Source of the DNA: Leishmania donovani
Taxonomy: Eukaryota > Euglenozoa > Kinetoplastea > Trypanosomatida > Trypanosomatidae
Direction of reading: 5' to 3'
Length of the DNA: 64,000 nt
Assembly (NCBI RefSeq): GCF_000227135.1
Contig: NC_018252.1
Coordinates: 168,635 to 232,634 of the forward strand
The notes under the pieces: model-generated
The model's input: the letters and a program-made list of their open reading frames with translations, nothing else
What the model was told of the DNA's origin: nothing
The model's database searches: none
Translations under genes and position numbers: made by a program
Shown: one piece after another, positions 22,977 to 32,683 of the stretch
Layout: every line of letters begins with the position of its first letter
Position numbering within the stretch: the stretch's first letter is position 1

Positions 22977-23570
22977 TTAGCGCGTTGCCGCACGAATGGA
23001 GCGGTTCATGGGACGCAGCACAAGCCTCATGACGAGCACAGCCACACCAAGCACGATCAGCATCAAGAGGCACACCTGAAACTCAATTAAGCGGCGCTTG
23101 GACTTGGGGAGCAGCTGGAACTGCAAGCGCTGACGATCCGTCTGGCTGCTGTGCGCCTTGAGATAGTATGGCGAGTCCGGATCCTTCAAGATCTCGTAGG
23201 CTTGGAAAACACGGTCTACCATCTTGGCATCAGGGTACTTCCCGTTGGGGCCGTACTTGGCCTTCGCCTTTTCAAAGGCAGCATCGATGTCCTCCACCGT
23301 GCTGTCCGTCGGCAGGTCGAGCACCTCTAGCGGGTCGAACTGCGAAAGGAAGGCCTCCTGCTCACGCTTGCCCGGCATCTGCGCGTACTGAGTGCGCCGT
23401 TGCTCACCCAGCGCGGAGACAGCGACACCAGCGGCATGACCTGCGCCGGTCGGCGCTGCAAACTGCACCTGGCGGCGAGACGACGCGCTGCGAAGTGCTG
23501 TTCCAAGAAGAAGAGGCCGCACGCTCACCGGCACGGCGCCGCGGTGCAGCACTATCGCACACGAACGCAT
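22977..23570 (-). CDS. Membrane-anchored J-like protein lacking HPD
   Basis: A 197-aa protein. Residues 1-60 are rich in Arg, Ala and Ser with no acidic residue before Glu56, like a mitochondrial presequence. Residues 79-138 follow a DnaJ-domain pattern: a start like FDPLEVLDLP, helix II with DAAFEKAKAKY, and helix III with VFQAYEILKDP. At the loop where a J protein has His-Pro-Asp there is KYGPNGKYP (105-113), so it should not stimulate Hsp70 ATPase in the normal way. A single hydrophobic segment (about 164-186) and a short basic tail end the protein. The layout recalls Pam16-like or other J-like membrane proteins, though Pam16 is smaller and carries no such anchor. Confidence 0.8.
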   Translation of the reverse strand: MRSCAIVLHRGAVPVSVRPLLLGTALRSASSRRQVQFAAPTGAGHAAGVAVSALGEQRRTQYAQMPGKREQEAFLSQFDPLEVLDLPTDSTVEDIDAAFEKAKAKYGPNGKYPDAKMVDRVFQAYEILKDPDSPYYLKAHSSQTDRQRLQFQLLPKSKRRLIEFQVCLLMLIVLGVAVLVMRLVLRPMNRSIRAATR

Positions 23571-24473
23571 CTTGCTCTAGGGTTTTGCTTATCCGCCTGC
23601 ACGAGTACGCATGCGTTCACTGAGCTGGCCGGCAAAGTGGAATGCGGTGAGGCAAGAAAGGGAGGAAGAAACAAAAAGACGGCAGTGCAGACACACAGAC
23701 ACGCAGAGAGAGAGAGAGACGACGCGCGAGCGTCTTGGCAATACTGTGGATGAGCTGTGCGCGTGCAAGAGCGAATGCCAAGACTCGGCCGTCGCGGTAG
23801 GAACGTGAGGCGAGAACAACGCGACGCACCGGAGAGGGGGAGTCACCTGTGCCGGAAACCCGATGTGGCCGCGTAGCCACTTGCGCCTTTTCGGGGGAGG
23901 GGGGGGGGCTGCATGTGTCCATGCGCGTACCCCACCATATGGAGGAAGCAGAGCATGAGCCGTCAAGCGCACGTTGGTGCTGCTGCGACTGCTGCCGCTT
24001 TCCCTCAGCGCCAAGGCGATAGCGTGCGCTAGCACAAGCTCGCAGAGGCTCATACATAGAGAGACACACACAAGCACACTAGCAAAGGAGGGCAAAGATA
24101 CGCTCATCAGCGTGCCCGTGCACTCGCGAAGGCCTTCAGCAGCAGGCAGCAATGCGTGCAGCCGTCAAGCCCACATGCAGTAGAAGCCATGGGCACGCGA
24201 AAAGAAAGAAAAAGGATAAGAGGACCGGCAGCGGCAACACCGAACAGCGAGCAACCTGGAAAAAAAATGCAACCTGTAAGAGAAACAAAGGCGAACCCAC
24301 ATCGGCACCACCATCGTTGCTATCCTTGACGTCGTCGAGAGCGGTCAGACCAAGATAAGGGCGCTGAATGACTGAAGAACGGGAGAAAGCGCGAATCCGT
24401 GCAGCCCGTGAAGGAAAAGGTGATTGGGTACACGCATCCCTTTGCCCACCACCACTTGCCCCGCTCCGCACCC
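23571..24473. other. Intergenic spacer, 0.9 kb
   Basis: No supported gene. It holds the leader of the J-like gene and the 3' region of the phosphatase. An (AG)n run lies near 23705-23720 and a G run near 23892-23908. Confidence 0.6.
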
Positions 24474-25496
24474 TCACGCGTTGTACAGGATGGTGGGCCG
24501 ACGGCCATTGGAGAGCTCCAAACTCACCAGCTCCTCGTCGAAAAGCTCGATGAACTCCTCGTTGTCGGCGCGGCTCTTGTTTCCGGCGAAGCGGCGGTAC
24601 TCCTCGAGGATGGAGACGAGATTCCATCCCTGAAGCTTGCGTAGACACCCACACACAATGCCGGAGCGGTAGCGTCCCTTGGAACAGGTGATGAGCAGCG
24701 GATAGTACTGCGGGTCTAGCAGGATGTGCAGGATGCTGACGACCACCGCCTCGGAGAGGGTCATGAGGCCGTGCAGTTTGCCCTCGTAGGACGGCGCCGC
24801 TGCCTCAAAGCTGCCACTGCCGCCGCCGTTGTCGCGCAGTCCGTTGGCGGGGAAGTAGAGCGGCGCTGGGATGTGTACTGGCGAGAATTTGGAGCTATTC
24901 TGGCGGTCGCCGACGTTTTCTTGCAGGAAACGCACGGCATTCGACGTGCCCGCAGTGGCGGTGCCGGTGGACGTGGGAGGCCAGCTCTGGCCCTCAGTGG
25001 AGGCGCCGCGGTCCTCCTCTATGCCCTCTCCGTTGCCATCCGGCCAGCCATCGCCTTCGACTTGACTGGCGTTGCCATTGCCCAACGAGTCCATGTACGG
25101 GCGGTTGCCGTCGCCACCGCTGCAGCTGGCGGTGGTGCCTTCGCGACCCTCCTCCTTAGCCTTCCCGACATTGCTCCCATTCACATTCGCGGGCCCACTG
25201 GACGAGGGGCCTATCGTGTTCCCACGCGTAACGTCGTCGGCTGCAGTGATGAGTGTGTACGCCTGCGCCGCACCCCGGAACGTGCCGCAAGTCTGTGATT
25301 CGCTGACGAGGGGGCAGAAGATCGTAACCCCAGACTCCTGCAGCCAGTGCACAAAGGCGTCGTCGTGGATGTCCGTGAGCAGGATGCATGTGCGCAGCCC
25401 CAGAGATGCGAGAAAGCCGTAGTGGCGCGGCTCTGGCGCACCACAGCGGAAGATGCCCTCCTCCACATAGCTAAAGTTGGGTGGAATGACCTTCAT
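24474..25496 (-). CDS. Siw14/OCA1-type atypical dual-specificity phosphatase
   Basis: A 340-aa protein whose two ends form one phosphatase domain. Residues 1-85 have the family opening (IPPNFSYVEEGIFRCGAPEP, a 'ppnFg-V-e-giyRs-P' pattern, then LGLRTCILLT). Residues 241-325 carry the P-loop CSKGRYRSG (271-279) with catalytic Cys271 and Arg277 (CX5R), then GCLRKLQGW and an ILEEYRRFAG helix. Siw14-type enzymes hydrolyse inositol pyrophosphates or phosphoproteins. About 150 residues of Gly/Ser/Asn/Glu-rich, probably disordered sequence (88-240) split the fold before the P-loop, and the usual His before the catalytic Cys is Thr270. The start matches the conserved beginning. Confidence 0.88.
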   Translation of the reverse strand: MKVIPPNFSYVEEGIFRCGAPEPRHYGFLASLGLRTCILLTDIHDDAFVHWLQESGVTIFCPLVSESQTCGTFRGAAQAYTLITAADDVTRGNTIGPSSSGPANVNGSNVGKAKEEGREGTTASCSGGDGNRPYMDSLGNGNASQVEGDGWPDGNGEGIEEDRGASTEGQSWPPTSTGTATAGTSNAVRFLQENVGDRQNSSKFSPVHIPAPLYFPANGLRDNGGGSGSFEAAAPSYEGKLHGLMTLSEAVVVSILHILLDPQYYPLLITCSKGRYRSGIVCGCLRKLQGWNLVSILEEYRRFAGNKSRADNEEFIELFDEELVSLELSNGRRPTILYNA

Positions 25497-26305
25497 TACT
25501 ATACTCCCGTTCCACGCCTCTGGTAGGCGTCAGGGCGAGCGCACAGATGTATCGGTGCGTGTATGCGTGTCGCTTGCCTCGTGCAGGGCCAAGCGAAGAG
25601 AAACAGAAAAGGGGAGCAGCAGGGCAACACCGCAAAAGGAGGGGGAGGGGGGGGGAATGAAGCGCACTAAAAGAAATGTCGAAGAATGCACAGAGAAACG
25701 CTGCCAAGGGCACTCTGGCGCGGAGAGAGGGACAATGGAGAAGGCGAGGCGGCGGCAGTGGTGGCGTTGGCGGCTAGGGCGGGGGGGAGGGCTCGGAGGG
25801 AGACGGAGAGAAGCGAAATGCACACACACACACACACAAGGGCAGACAGGCATGCAAGCGCACGCCCCAACCGGAACACATCAGAAAGTCATGTGAAAAC
25901 AACAAAACGAGGCGCCCGTCGCCCAAGCCTATCCTGGGATGCCTCAAAGCACTCGACAAGTGCACGGCTTGCCGCGGCTTGTGCTCTCTCCTCCGGCACA
26001 CGCGCTGGTACGCACACCTGTGTAGGCCTCCGTATTTGCGCATGGGTGTGACCGCCTCCCTCGTTCCTTACTCCCTACCCGCCCCTTGCACTCCTCTATC
26101 GCGCTCCAAGCAAACGCTTCGCACGGCACGCACCTGCTTTTGGTTGTGGGCTCTTCGCGAACCCCCTGGCGGGGATGGGAGGTGCACATTCTCGCACAGT
26201 GAAAGACATTCTGACAAGGCACCGGCACCGAAAAGCAGAACACGCACACCATCACATCAGCTAATCCGCATCCGTTTGCCCACTTCCGCTCCCCTGCCGG
26301 GCGGG
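25497..26305. other. Intergenic spacer, 0.8 kb
   Basis: No supported gene. A purine-rich block on the plus strand (25590-25810) is a probable splice tract for the phosphatase. A short (CA)n lies near 25820-25838. Confidence 0.6.
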
Positions 26306-26878
26306 CTAAAACTGGGGCATCTGAGAGCCAAAGTCGCCCTTGCGGCTCGCCTTCAGGGAGGTATACGGGTCCCGGCCGCCGTCCGCCGCCACCTGCGTTT
26401 CATGAAGGTCGCGCTTCTTGCGAATGCGCATGTAGCTATCCTGCACCGCGCACAGCGTTAGTGACATTTTCTCATCCGTCTTGAGCTTCTCCTTCAGCCT
26501 GGCCATGAACTCGTCGTCGTGCTGCACACTGTCGGTGAGCATTCGCATGTCCTTCGCGGCCCCACCGTGTTGGCGCAGGTAGTTGACATACTCGGTGTCC
26601 GTCCTTAGCTCTCGCTGGATGGCGACCAGCCACTGCTGATCGCAGCAAGCCTGCAGCACCTCATAGTAGACCTGTGGGTTAAACTCGCGGCCGCAAGCTG
26701 TCTTGATGGGAGTATGCAGGCCAACGCTACTCTGCAGATGGTGGCCGCGACGCATCTCCCAGCCGTGGCTGCTGCCGTTGGGGCCGGGGCCCTCGGTGGG
26801 GATGTGGCCCGGTATAATGGTCCGTCGTGACACGACGAGCGCGCCAAGGCGCAGAGGGGTGCGCTGCACACGCCGCAT
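26306..26878 (-). CDS. Conserved-looking mitochondrial protein, 190 aa, unknown function
   Basis: A 190-aa frame. The frame opens upstream without an ATG, so I use the ATG at 26876-26878 (MRRVQRTPLRLGALVVSRRT). The first 25 residues are Arg-rich, hydrophobic and without acids, which fits a mitochondrial presequence. The rest is hydrophilic and helical, with segments such as NPQVYYEVLQACCDQQWLVA and KEKLKTDEKMSLTLCAVQDS, and no membrane span. It could be a mitoribosome or respiratory-complex component. No family is recognised. Confidence 0.8.
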   Translation of the reverse strand: MRRVQRTPLRLGALVVSRRTIIPGHIPTEGPGPNGSSHGWEMRRGHHLQSSVGLHTPIKTACGREFNPQVYYEVLQACCDQQWLVAIQRELRTDTEYVNYLRQHGGAAKDMRMLTDSVQHDDEFMARLKEKLKTDEKMSLTLCAVQDSYMRIRKKRDLHETQVAADGGRDPYTSLKASRKGDFGSQMPQF

Positions 26879-28388
26879 GGCTACACGAATCAAGCAGAGG
26901 CACTATGGATACCAGCCCACGCCTATGCACCAATATGGGTGGGTGTGTGGATATATCTATGCGTTTCGCTCCACACACACACACGCGAGACTTGCCAGAA
27001 GGCTGCACTGCGCGCCGACAGAGAGAGACGGGCGCGAAAGCAAAGGAGGATTCGGATCGCAGAGAGATGTCGAAGGGCAAAGTACAGGCACCTCATCTCG
27101 GTTGATATAGAGAGAAAGCGCAAGGGGAGAGGGCAGAGCAAAGTATTTCAACGGCGGGGCCCCGTCCCCGCCCCCCCCCCTCCGGGCCCTTCTAAACGTG
27201 TCGTCTCCCTCATTCTTTGCGCGGTGCGAGTGGAGTGAAAAGGCGAGCTGTGAATGGAAGGTGAAGATGCGACAGAGAGCGCCACACTGCCTTCGCCCAC
27301 CTTCGCTATTCATGGCTTCACGCAAGCCGCAGCTGCTCACAACGCACATAACGGCAGCATACGTGGCATGCGTGCGCAGCCTCAAGTGCTGTCAGAGCAT
27401 GTCGGTGTTGGCAAACGGCTCTGCGAGTGAGGTCGTTGAAAAAATGAAGGCAACCAGGCAGCACGGAGAGCAGCCGCTTCGCGGATTGCGTAGTCCTCCT
27501 TCCGCGCCCTTATTTTTCTGCTCGTGTTTACGTGCTTGCTTGCCTGTTACGTGCTACACAATGAAACGAATGTGTTCGAGCGTACACATGCACACACAGA
27601 TACGCACACATACGCACGCACACAAAGTGACCCCGGATGCATCTCTCACGCTCTTTTTGGGTGCTAGGTGAGACAGTGTGGGGTGGCTGTGCGTGTGCGT
27701 GTGCGTACTCCCTACGTAGAAATACGCGCCATCCTTCCTCTTTTCGGTCGGTCCTCTCCTGCCTGTTGCCCGTTCTTCTTCGAGGCCTCCCGCCGTTCGC
27801 CACTGCAAAGCGCTTGGCATCGTGCAATCGTGCCGCTCTCTCGGACAGCACTACTTGGCATGCTGTCCTGGCATGCGGCCACGGCTTCGTGCCAGTCCAC
27901 TCGGTGCCCATCCCGTGGGCCTGCCTGGTAGCGCGCGCGCGAGAGAGAGGTACAAGAAGACAGTTACATGCCGGAAGTCGGTGTGGGTGTGGAGACAGGC
28001 AGAGAGGCAAGGGCAGCGGGAAGCCGACTTTGCAATGCATACGGCTCCGGTCGTGGTATTCTACCTCCTACTAAGTTGCACATGTTTGGGGGGGGGGATT
28101 GTTGTTGGGTCCTTCCTGCAGATGTGGCGGCGGCAGCGGCAGTTGTTTGGCTGTGCACGAACTCATAGATGTATGAGGACGCCTACGAGCCTAAGCACCA
28201 GCCACCGCTTCTCCAAAGGAGAGGCAACACGCTGCATCGACTTCGACGGATAACGGGGAAAGGTCCATCGACACCAGGTAATGGTGGAGAGAAGCAGGCG
28301 GGTAGGTGAGGCGAAGTTGGCTGCATTTGTGCGGCTACTCCTCTACACCATCAGCGGCGCGCCATCTGCGCGGCGGAATCAGAGACTT
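26879..28388. other. Intergenic spacer, 1.5 kb
   Basis: No supported gene. Short CA runs lie near 26973-26985 and 27590-27620. Part of it (27480-27830) is pyrimidine-rich on the plus strand, unlike most spacers here. Frames are low complexity. Confidence 0.6.
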
Positions 28389-28688
28389 CTAGTGCATGGC
28401 CTTCTCCACGTCCTTGTACACCTCATGCAGGCCCTCCGGCACCATCGCCGGAATAGTCGTCTCGAGCTCGGCATTCTGTTTCGCCTCCGCCATGGCCTGG
28501 GCAGCCTGGTGGCGCTCCACGTTTTGCTGACGCACCCGCTGCTGGTGGGCGACCCACTCCGCATCGTTGGCGGCCTTCTCACGGAAGCCCTTGTTGAAGC
28601 CGAGCCATGCGACCACAAGATACGAGAAGTTGCGGAACTGGTTGAGCGTCTTCGGTGCCACCTTCGCAGCAGAGGAAGAGACGGACAT
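28389..28688 (-). CDS. Probable mitochondrial ATP synthase subunit e
   Basis: A 99-aa protein starting at the ATG at 28686-28688; the upstream in-frame extension is repeat-like. Residues 15-36 form a membrane helix containing the GxxxG motif of ATP synthase subunit e (G30 and G34 in WLGFNKGFREK), preceded by the usual short N-terminus. A basic and then Gln/Ala/Glu-rich coiled-coil tail follows (about 40-78). Subunit e dimerises F-type ATP synthase through GxxxG and shapes cristae. The size and layout fit well. I also recall a trypanosome subunit e gene at this place in the conserved gene order, which was not verified. Another small inner-membrane subunit remains possible. Confidence 0.65.
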   Translation of the reverse strand: MSVSSSAAKVAPKTLNQFRNFSYLVVAWLGFNKGFREKAANDAEWVAHQQRVRQQNVERHQAAQAMAEAKQNAELETTIPAMVPEGLHEVYKDVEKAMH

Positions 28689-29601
28689 GGCGGCGGTGAC
28701 TGTGTTGCGGTGAGCTGTGGAGGTGTGGGCGTATGCGTACCCCAACGAAGAGGGAGAGGAGGAAAGGAGAGGAAATGCCGGTTTGGAAAAGCAGGCGTGC
28801 ACTGTTTCTGTGCGTGGTCAACTCACATGAGTCGTACAGGGAACAAGTGGACACGTGTCCAAGAAGTGGAGACGACCGCGTTGTGTCGTGGCAGCAGCGG
28901 CAGGCATCGGGGGTTCGCCATGTTGGTGCGGCAGAAGGCAACACATATATATACAAAGAAAGGGAGCAGAGGAAGAAGTATGCACGAGGCACGCAGGAGG
29001 ATGGACTGCAGCGGACCCATGCTAAGGATGAATCTCCGGCAGAGACGGGTCTCCACAGAAAAAAAAAAAGAGACAGCATGCAATGAGCACGCCTGCAGTG
29101 GAGACGGGAGGAGTCCGGAGAGAGAGCGAGCGAGACAGCGCAGCCGGGTATCACCTCCACTCCCTTGTACCCCCTCCCTTCTGCCTCCATCATCCTTCTC
29201 GCCATCGCTAAGGGCCCCACCACGGCAAGCCCTTGAGCACTAGGCAAGAAGCGGCGCCTTCTCACCAGGATGATGCTGTTTTGTTTTGTTTTTCTTGTTT
29301 TTCCTTTGCATTGCATATCTGCACGACCTGGCCCCCGTCTTCTTGTGCATGCTCTGTGACTGAGAACATCCAATCCATCGCAGACACGCACAGACGAACG
29401 GGCCCCGTCGGCACACCCACGCGAGAGTGACCGCAGAGAACCATGCAGGGCAAACGACACAAAAACTCCTAAACAGAGAGCGATAAGAGAAGGAGGAAGG
29501 CAGCACCGCAGGCACAGGAACGGCTGCTCTCCCGTGCACCCGCCTTGCTCCGCCGGCACGATCCGCAGCTCCACGGTTATTTTCGCTCCTTCTCCCTCAC
29601 A
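28689..29601. other. Intergenic spacer, 0.9 kb
   Basis: No supported gene. A purine tract at about 28744-28778 on the plus strand is the likely splice tract for the ATP synthase-like gene. Confidence 0.6.
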
Positions 29602-29907
29602 TCAACGTCGAGGTATAGGCGGCGGCTTCTGCCTTCCCTCCTCCGACTCAGCATCGACAAATCCGTAGGTGTCCGGTGTCGGCACCCGGGTTCGCTGCAG
29701 CGGCATCACGATCTCGTTCTCATACTCACACCGCCCCATGGGGTTGCCGCGGCAGAACTGGTTGATGACGGCAATGCCGAGCAGGCATAAGGCAAAGGAT
29801 GTGCAGGCGCCTCGCCATGTGGTCGCGGAGGTGGTGCGGCCGAACCATTCACCGGCCGCACCTTTGGAGTGGAAGATGGAGCCGCAGCGCACAAAACTGC
29901 GATGCAT
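29602..29907 (-). CDS. Small single-span membrane protein, 101 aa
   Basis: A 101-aa frame from the ATG at 29905-29907. It has a basic N-terminus (MHRSFVRCGSIFHSKG), one hydrophobic segment at about residues 34-51 (ACTSFALCLLGIAVINQF), and a hydrophilic tail with PxxP-like ending (RQKPPPIPRR). The layout fits a small mitochondrial inner-membrane protein with an N-terminal signal. There is no family match. It could be a respiratory or translocase accessory subunit specific to trypanosomatids. The short length makes it the least certain of the small genes. Confidence 0.6.
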   Translation of the reverse strand: MHRSFVRCGSIFHSKGAAGEWFGRTTSATTWRGACTSFALCLLGIAVINQFCRGNPMGRCEYENEIVMPLQRTRVPTPDTYGFVDAESEEGRQKPPPIPRR

Positions 29908-31435
29908 GGCGAGCCAAGTGGAGCAAAAGGAGAAAAAGGCAGGGAAAGACAGAAACACTCACGCCCAGTGCTGCGACGGTACATGAAACACGTACGCCTG
30001 AGCGTCTTGGAGTGAGCAGACGCGAGGAAGGCGTACGGACGCGCTCTTCTTCGGTTTCACACCGCGCGCCAAGAGGAGTAAAGACGCGTTTCTGTTTTCC
30101 TTCCATCGACCTCGAGGAGCAAGAGGAGGAAGCAGGATAAAGCAGCGATGCCCAAACGCCACGTTGTTGCGTTCCCGTGTGACGCATGAGACACACACAC
30201 AAATAGAGGTATGCATCAGTAGATGGAAAAGACTTGGCGAGAGACTCCACCCGTGAAGCGCGCATATATGCAGCCTGGCGGTATAGAGCACGTCCCTCTC
30301 CTCGAGCCGTTGTATGCGCGCTGCGGATGTCCAGCCACGTGACAAGAAACCGCGGCGCGGTACGCCCGTGGTAAGACAAGCAGGAAGGAAAGCTCTCCCT
30401 GCGGTGTGTGGCAACACTCAACTCCCGCGGTCGTTGCGGGCGAGGAAGGTAGGGCAGGCGAAAATGAGAGGAGTATCGAAACAACAACAGGAGGCGAGAG
30501 GCAAAAACCACCACACGCACCTCCTCGCCCGCCCACCGCTCCCCTCCTCGTGCCCCATCTATAAGCGTACGGCTTGTGCTGCTGATATCTTTTCGTTTTT
30601 TGTTTGGTATTTTGCATACGTGCCTCTAGTGGTTCGCTCCAGGCGCGTGACGATGAGTACGTGCAAGCAAGAGAGAGGAAAAGGGATACGGCAACAAGCA
30701 TACACACATACACATACACGGAGACGGAGACATGCACGTCGAGGGTGCGCACGCGCGGAGGGGGAAGAAAAGACGCTCCGAAAAGGCGGCAGAATTCGGC
30801 GGAGAGGAAAGGAAGGGGGTGAGAACACAGCTACATGGCTATGATGAGGTGCTGGCCAATGAAAGTGAAACCCCAAGTACAACACGAACCGAAGAAGAAC
30901 AAGAAATGAGTACATCCGGCGCACACACAAGAGCACCCGCACGAGAAGCGGCATCAGCGAGGGCGAATTTGTGTGCGAGGGGGGGGGGAAGACATTCAGA
31001 GGACGGGTGGGGAGAAAGAAGAGAGCGGGGCAGAGGGCAGCTGAGAGGCCAAAGCACGTCGCCCTCTGCAGGATCCCTTCCCTCCTCTGTCATCTTTTCC
31101 TACAGGCCCTGCCCCCTCCACAAGATCTGCCGTGCGTCCGACGAAGCAGCAGTGGTGCATGTTTCTCTGTCTTTTACGTACATGCAGACCATTCGCGGCG
31201 TATTCGAAAGAGTCGGGGGGATGGGAGAGCGAGGGAGATGAGCCGGGTTCGCGTTTGTGTGAAGGACTACGACGGGGCAGAGTTCTCCGAGACGGTGGTG
31301 CCATGGTGGCACGTCGCCGCCGCCATAATTAGCAGGTACTGGCAGTACTCCATCGTCCCACCTCCGCAAAAAGAGCTCTTGCCCCTTCGGCTATCGCTCG
31401 CCTCGTACCACCTGTAGGGGAGAAGGTGGGAAGCA
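29908..31435. other. Intergenic spacer, 1.5 kb
   Basis: No supported gene. It is repeat-poor compared with other spacers. Purine blocks lie at 30660-30690, 30755-30830 and 30985-31050. Confidence 0.6.
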
Positions 31436-32683
31436 CTACGCAAGTCGGTAGTGATGCGCATTCATGCGGCTATCCTTGAGCTCCACCCCAGGCCCGTACC
31501 AGTCGGCCGGCACCGGCTCCAGCGGCGGCTTCGGCTTCGTCAGCTGCGGTAGATCCTCTTCGATGACGTGGAAGGTGCGCCCAAAGTGGTACTGGTACTC
31601 CGGCAAGTGGCCACCGTAGCCAGCAGCGTGGCGCATGTACATCGGCCGTGCATCCGCCTCTTCGCGGCCACGTATCCACTCGTCGCGGCGATCCTTGTCC
31701 TCCTCGTACCGCTCAAACTTGCGCTTCGTCGTCGAGCCCGTATGGCGGATGCTGAAGAGCGCGGTGCCGCTAGTGCCGGAGGCAGTCGCGGCTGCTAGAG
31801 GAGAGGTCGCGCCCGGGCCGAGTGGAGGTGGTGCCGGCACCAGCTGCAGGGAAGCAGCCACAGAGCTGCACCGCGCGGGCATCATCGCTACCAGGCATGG
31901 GTGCTGCTGGAGGGTGAGTACGATGAAGGTCGTCACGTCGTCGCAGGGCACCGCTGCCCCTTCGGCGTAGACTGTCGATGCGAAGGTTGCCTGCAAATCA
32001 GCTTGGGCTACTACCAGCGCAGACAACTGGTCTGCAGCCGTTCGCACATCCACAGCGCTCTCCTCCTCGCGAGAGAGTTCGGCAGCAAAGATAGCGGAGA
32101 GGGTATCTCGCGCACTATCCATCGTCACAGACACGCACGGCAGCGGCAGCGTGGAAAAAAGGGTCGACGAAGCCACCTCAGACACGGATTGCGTCAGAGC
32201 CGGCGGGGTTTGCCGGCATGGATGCAGCGCCTCCAGTAGATCGTCGGCCAGCGCAAAGCCCACCGGGTCACTGTAGGCAAGGAGTATTGCCGCGTAGTCA
32301 TCCGGGGTGAGGAGGACGCCAGACTGTGCGAAGACCACCTTCAGCCCCTCAGGGTTGATTCGGCGGCGCCGAATCTGTTGTGTTGGCGTGGAGGAAGAGG
32401 GGGAGAACCCGGCTGCGTGTGCCGTTGCAGCAGATGCCGATGCAACTCGCATCGTCTGCGGCGGCGGCGGTTGAAAAGCCCCGGTGGAGGGCAACTCGGT
32501 CGACGTCGACTTGGCCGACGCCACAGCACGCTCGCACTCCTTCGCGTACGCCCGCCTGAACTTGACGTATTCGGCAAAACCGCCACGCAGAAGGCGGTGC
32601 GTCACGTTCGATAGCACCGGCTCGCAAGCCTCGCGCGCGAGGACCACCTCCACGGCGGTCAACGCAGAGCGGCGAATCGGCAT
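31436..32683 (-). CDS. Protein with CIMIP2/FAM166-like C-terminal motif, 415 aa
   Basis: A 415-aa frame from the ATG at 32681-32683 (MPIRRSALTAVEVVLAREAC). Two more methionine starts lie upstream, but that part is unlike coding sequence. Residues 1-55 are helical and basic. Residues 108-155 contain a helix-turn pattern (GLKVVFAQSGVLLTPDDYAA) that recalls a degenerate EF-hand pair without calcium ligands. The C-terminus holds GYGGHLPEYQYHFGRTF (355-371), which follows the 'GY-G-iPgY-y-fG-ty' pattern of ciliary microtubule inner proteins of the FAM166/CIMIP2 group. A flagellar axoneme role is therefore suggested by motif only. Confidence 0.7.
   Translation of the reverse strand: MPIRRSALTAVEVVLAREACEPVLSNVTHRLLRGGFAEYVKFRRAYAKECERAVASAKSTSTELPSTGAFQPPPPQTMRVASASAATAHAAGFSPSSSTPTQQIRRRRINPEGLKVVFAQSGVLLTPDDYAAILLAYSDPVGFALADDLLEALHPCRQTPPALTQSVSEVASSTLFSTLPLPCVSVTMDSARDTLSAIFAAELSREEESAVDVRTAADQLSALVVAQADLQATFASTVYAEGAAVPCDDVTTFIVLTLQQHPCLVAMMPARCSSVAASLQLVPAPPPLGPGATSPLAAATASGTSGTALFSIRHTGSTTKRKFERYEEDKDRRDEWIRGREEADARPMYMRHAAGYGGHLPEYQYHFGRTFHVIEEDLPQLTKPKPPLEPVPADWYGPGVELKDSRMNAHHYRLA

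Noticed and set aside
28579..29574. 331-codon minus-strand frame
   Set aside because: Runs through spacer and overlaps the ATP synthase-like gene in another frame; low-complexity text.
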